Shown here: in pieces, positions 6,174 through 6,806 of the stretch | How positions within the stretch are numbered: the stretch's first letter is position 1 | Layout of the letters: each line of letters opens with the position of its first letter | Translations under genes and position numbers: made by a program | Assembly: GCA_029864065.1 (NCBI GenBank) | Contig: JAOTUD010000155.1 | Span: 1 to 6,806 of the forward strand | Length of the DNA: 6,806 bases | Reading direction: 5' to 3' | Source of the DNA: Gammaproteobacteria bacterium | Lineage (GTDB): Bacteria > Pseudomonadota > Gammaproteobacteria > GCA-001735895 | The notes under the pieces: generated by a model | The model's input: the letters and a program-made list of their open reading frames with translations, nothing else | What the model was told of the DNA's origin: nothing | Databases searched by the model: none

Positions 6174-6806
6174 CTAGACCGTGGCGACCTCGTCTTCGGC
6201 GACCGCCTTCATGCTCAGGCGGATTCGGCCCTGGCGATCGACCTCGAGCACCTTGACCTTGATGACGTCGCCTTCGGAAAGCTTGTCGCTGACGTTTTCG
6301 ACGCGCTCGTCGGAAATTTGCGATATGTGCACGAGACCGTCCTTGCCGGGCAGGATATTGACAAAAGCGCCGAAGTCCATGATCTTGGCAACCTTGCCCT
6401 CGTAAATAACGCCCACCTCGACCTCGGCAGTTACCTGCTCGACGCGTCGCCGCGCTTCGTCACCCGCTGCTTTTTCCACCGATGCGATCTTGATGACACC
6501 GTCGTCATCGACTTCGATGGTGGCCCCGGTTTCCTCGGTAATGGCGCGGATGGTGGCGCCACCCTTGCCGATAACGTCGCGGATTTTCTCGGGATTGATG
6601 CGGAAGGTAATCAGGCGTGGCGCGTATTCCGACATTTCGGCGCGGCTTTCGCTCAATACCTTGGCCATTTCGCCGAGGATGTGCAAGCGCCCCGCCCTGG
6701 CCTGGTCCAGCGCCTTTTGCATGATCTCGGTGGTAATACCGTCGATCTTGATATCCATTTGCAACGCGGTTATGCCATCGTTGGTGCCGGCAACCTTGAA
6801 GTCCAT
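6174..6806 (-). CDS. pnp: Polynucleotide phosphorylase, C-terminal part (partial at right edge)
   Basis: The gene encodes a trimeric 3'-to-5' exoribonuclease that degrades RNA with phosphate and takes part in mRNA turnover, often within the degradosome. The 210 visible residues begin inside the second RNase PH domain (MDFKVAGTNDGITALQMDIK); the codon at 6806 is an internal Met, not the start. Asp2 and Lys4 of the visible part match the catalytic Asp492 and Lys494 of E. coli. The helical tail of that domain runs to about residue 60. A KH domain follows (about 66-127) with the RNA-binding loop VIGKGG at 78-83, then an S1 domain (about 132-199) with KIMDFGAFVNILPGKDGLVH and VKVLEVDRQGRIRLSMK. 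Only ten residues (AVAEDEVATV) follow S1, a shorter tail than in E. coli PNPase (711 residues in all). The gene ends in tandem stops, TAG then TAA. The 5' part, probably behind rpsO, is outside the window. Confidence 0.97.
   Translation of the reverse strand: MDFKVAGTNDGITALQMDIKIDGITTEIMQKALDQARAGRLHILGEMAKVLSESRAEMSEYAPRLITFRINPEKIRDVIGKGGATIRAITEETGATIEVDDDGVIKIASVEKAAGDEARRRVEQVTAEVEVGVIYEGKVAKIMDFGAFVNILPGKDGLVHISQISDERVENVSDKLSEGDVIKVKVLEVDRQGRIRLSMKAVAEDEVATV

Noticed and set aside
6804..6806. ATG at the right edge as the start of a 210-residue protein
   Set aside because: MDFKVAG is an internal, highly conserved part of PNPase. The true start lies beyond the window.

Overview
The window looks like ordinary chromosomal DNA from a GC-rich (roughly 55-60% by eye) gammaproteobacterium or close relative. 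The evidence is the gene set: glnE followed directly by ilvE, an order known from Pseudomonas and other gammaproteobacteria. Next come a small CHCC zinc-finger gene, a bacterial Fbp-type ferric iron permease, and a pnp whose visible residues match the E. coli protein closely. No species can be named. There are no tRNAs, rRNAs, insertion sequences, CRISPR arrays or phage genes.

Layout. Positions 1-1744 (minus strand) hold an iron(III) ABC transporter operon read leftward: a two-domain FbpB-type permease, then the first 25 codons of its ATPase, which overlap the permease stop by 4 bases (ATGA) and run off the left edge. Positions 1745-1943 are a divergent intergenic region. It holds a good minus-strand sigma-70-like promoter (TTTACG-17 bp-TAGAAT) overlaid by one Fur-like 19-mer, with a second Fur-like 19-mer next to it. 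It also holds a 15-codon upstream ORF just before glnE and in its frame. Positions 1944-5925 (plus strand) are a compact run of glnE (glutamine synthetase adenylyltransferase/adenylyl-removing enzyme), ilvE (branched-chain aminotransferase) and the CHCC zinc-finger protein. The gaps are 3 and 7 bases, so the three are probably co-transcribed. Positions 5926-6173 are a convergent intergenic region ending in a strong hairpin terminator with an 8-base U-tract for the minus strand. Positions 6174-6806 (minus strand) are the C-terminal part of polynucleotide phosphorylase (end of the second RNase PH domain, KH, S1); its 5' part lies beyond the right edge.

How the genes work together. glnE and ilvE share a glutamate/glutamine theme: GlnE sets glutamine synthetase activity according to nitrogen status, and IlvE uses glutamate as amino donor for Val, Leu and Ile. 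The role of the zinc-finger protein is unknown. The transporter is a separate, probably iron-repressed unit that shares the 199-bp divergent control region with glnE.

I found no convincing undescribed system. The parts most worth a second look are the divergent control region (Fur-like sites, plus an upstream ORF with a better ribosome site than glnE itself) and the ilvE/zinc-finger junction.
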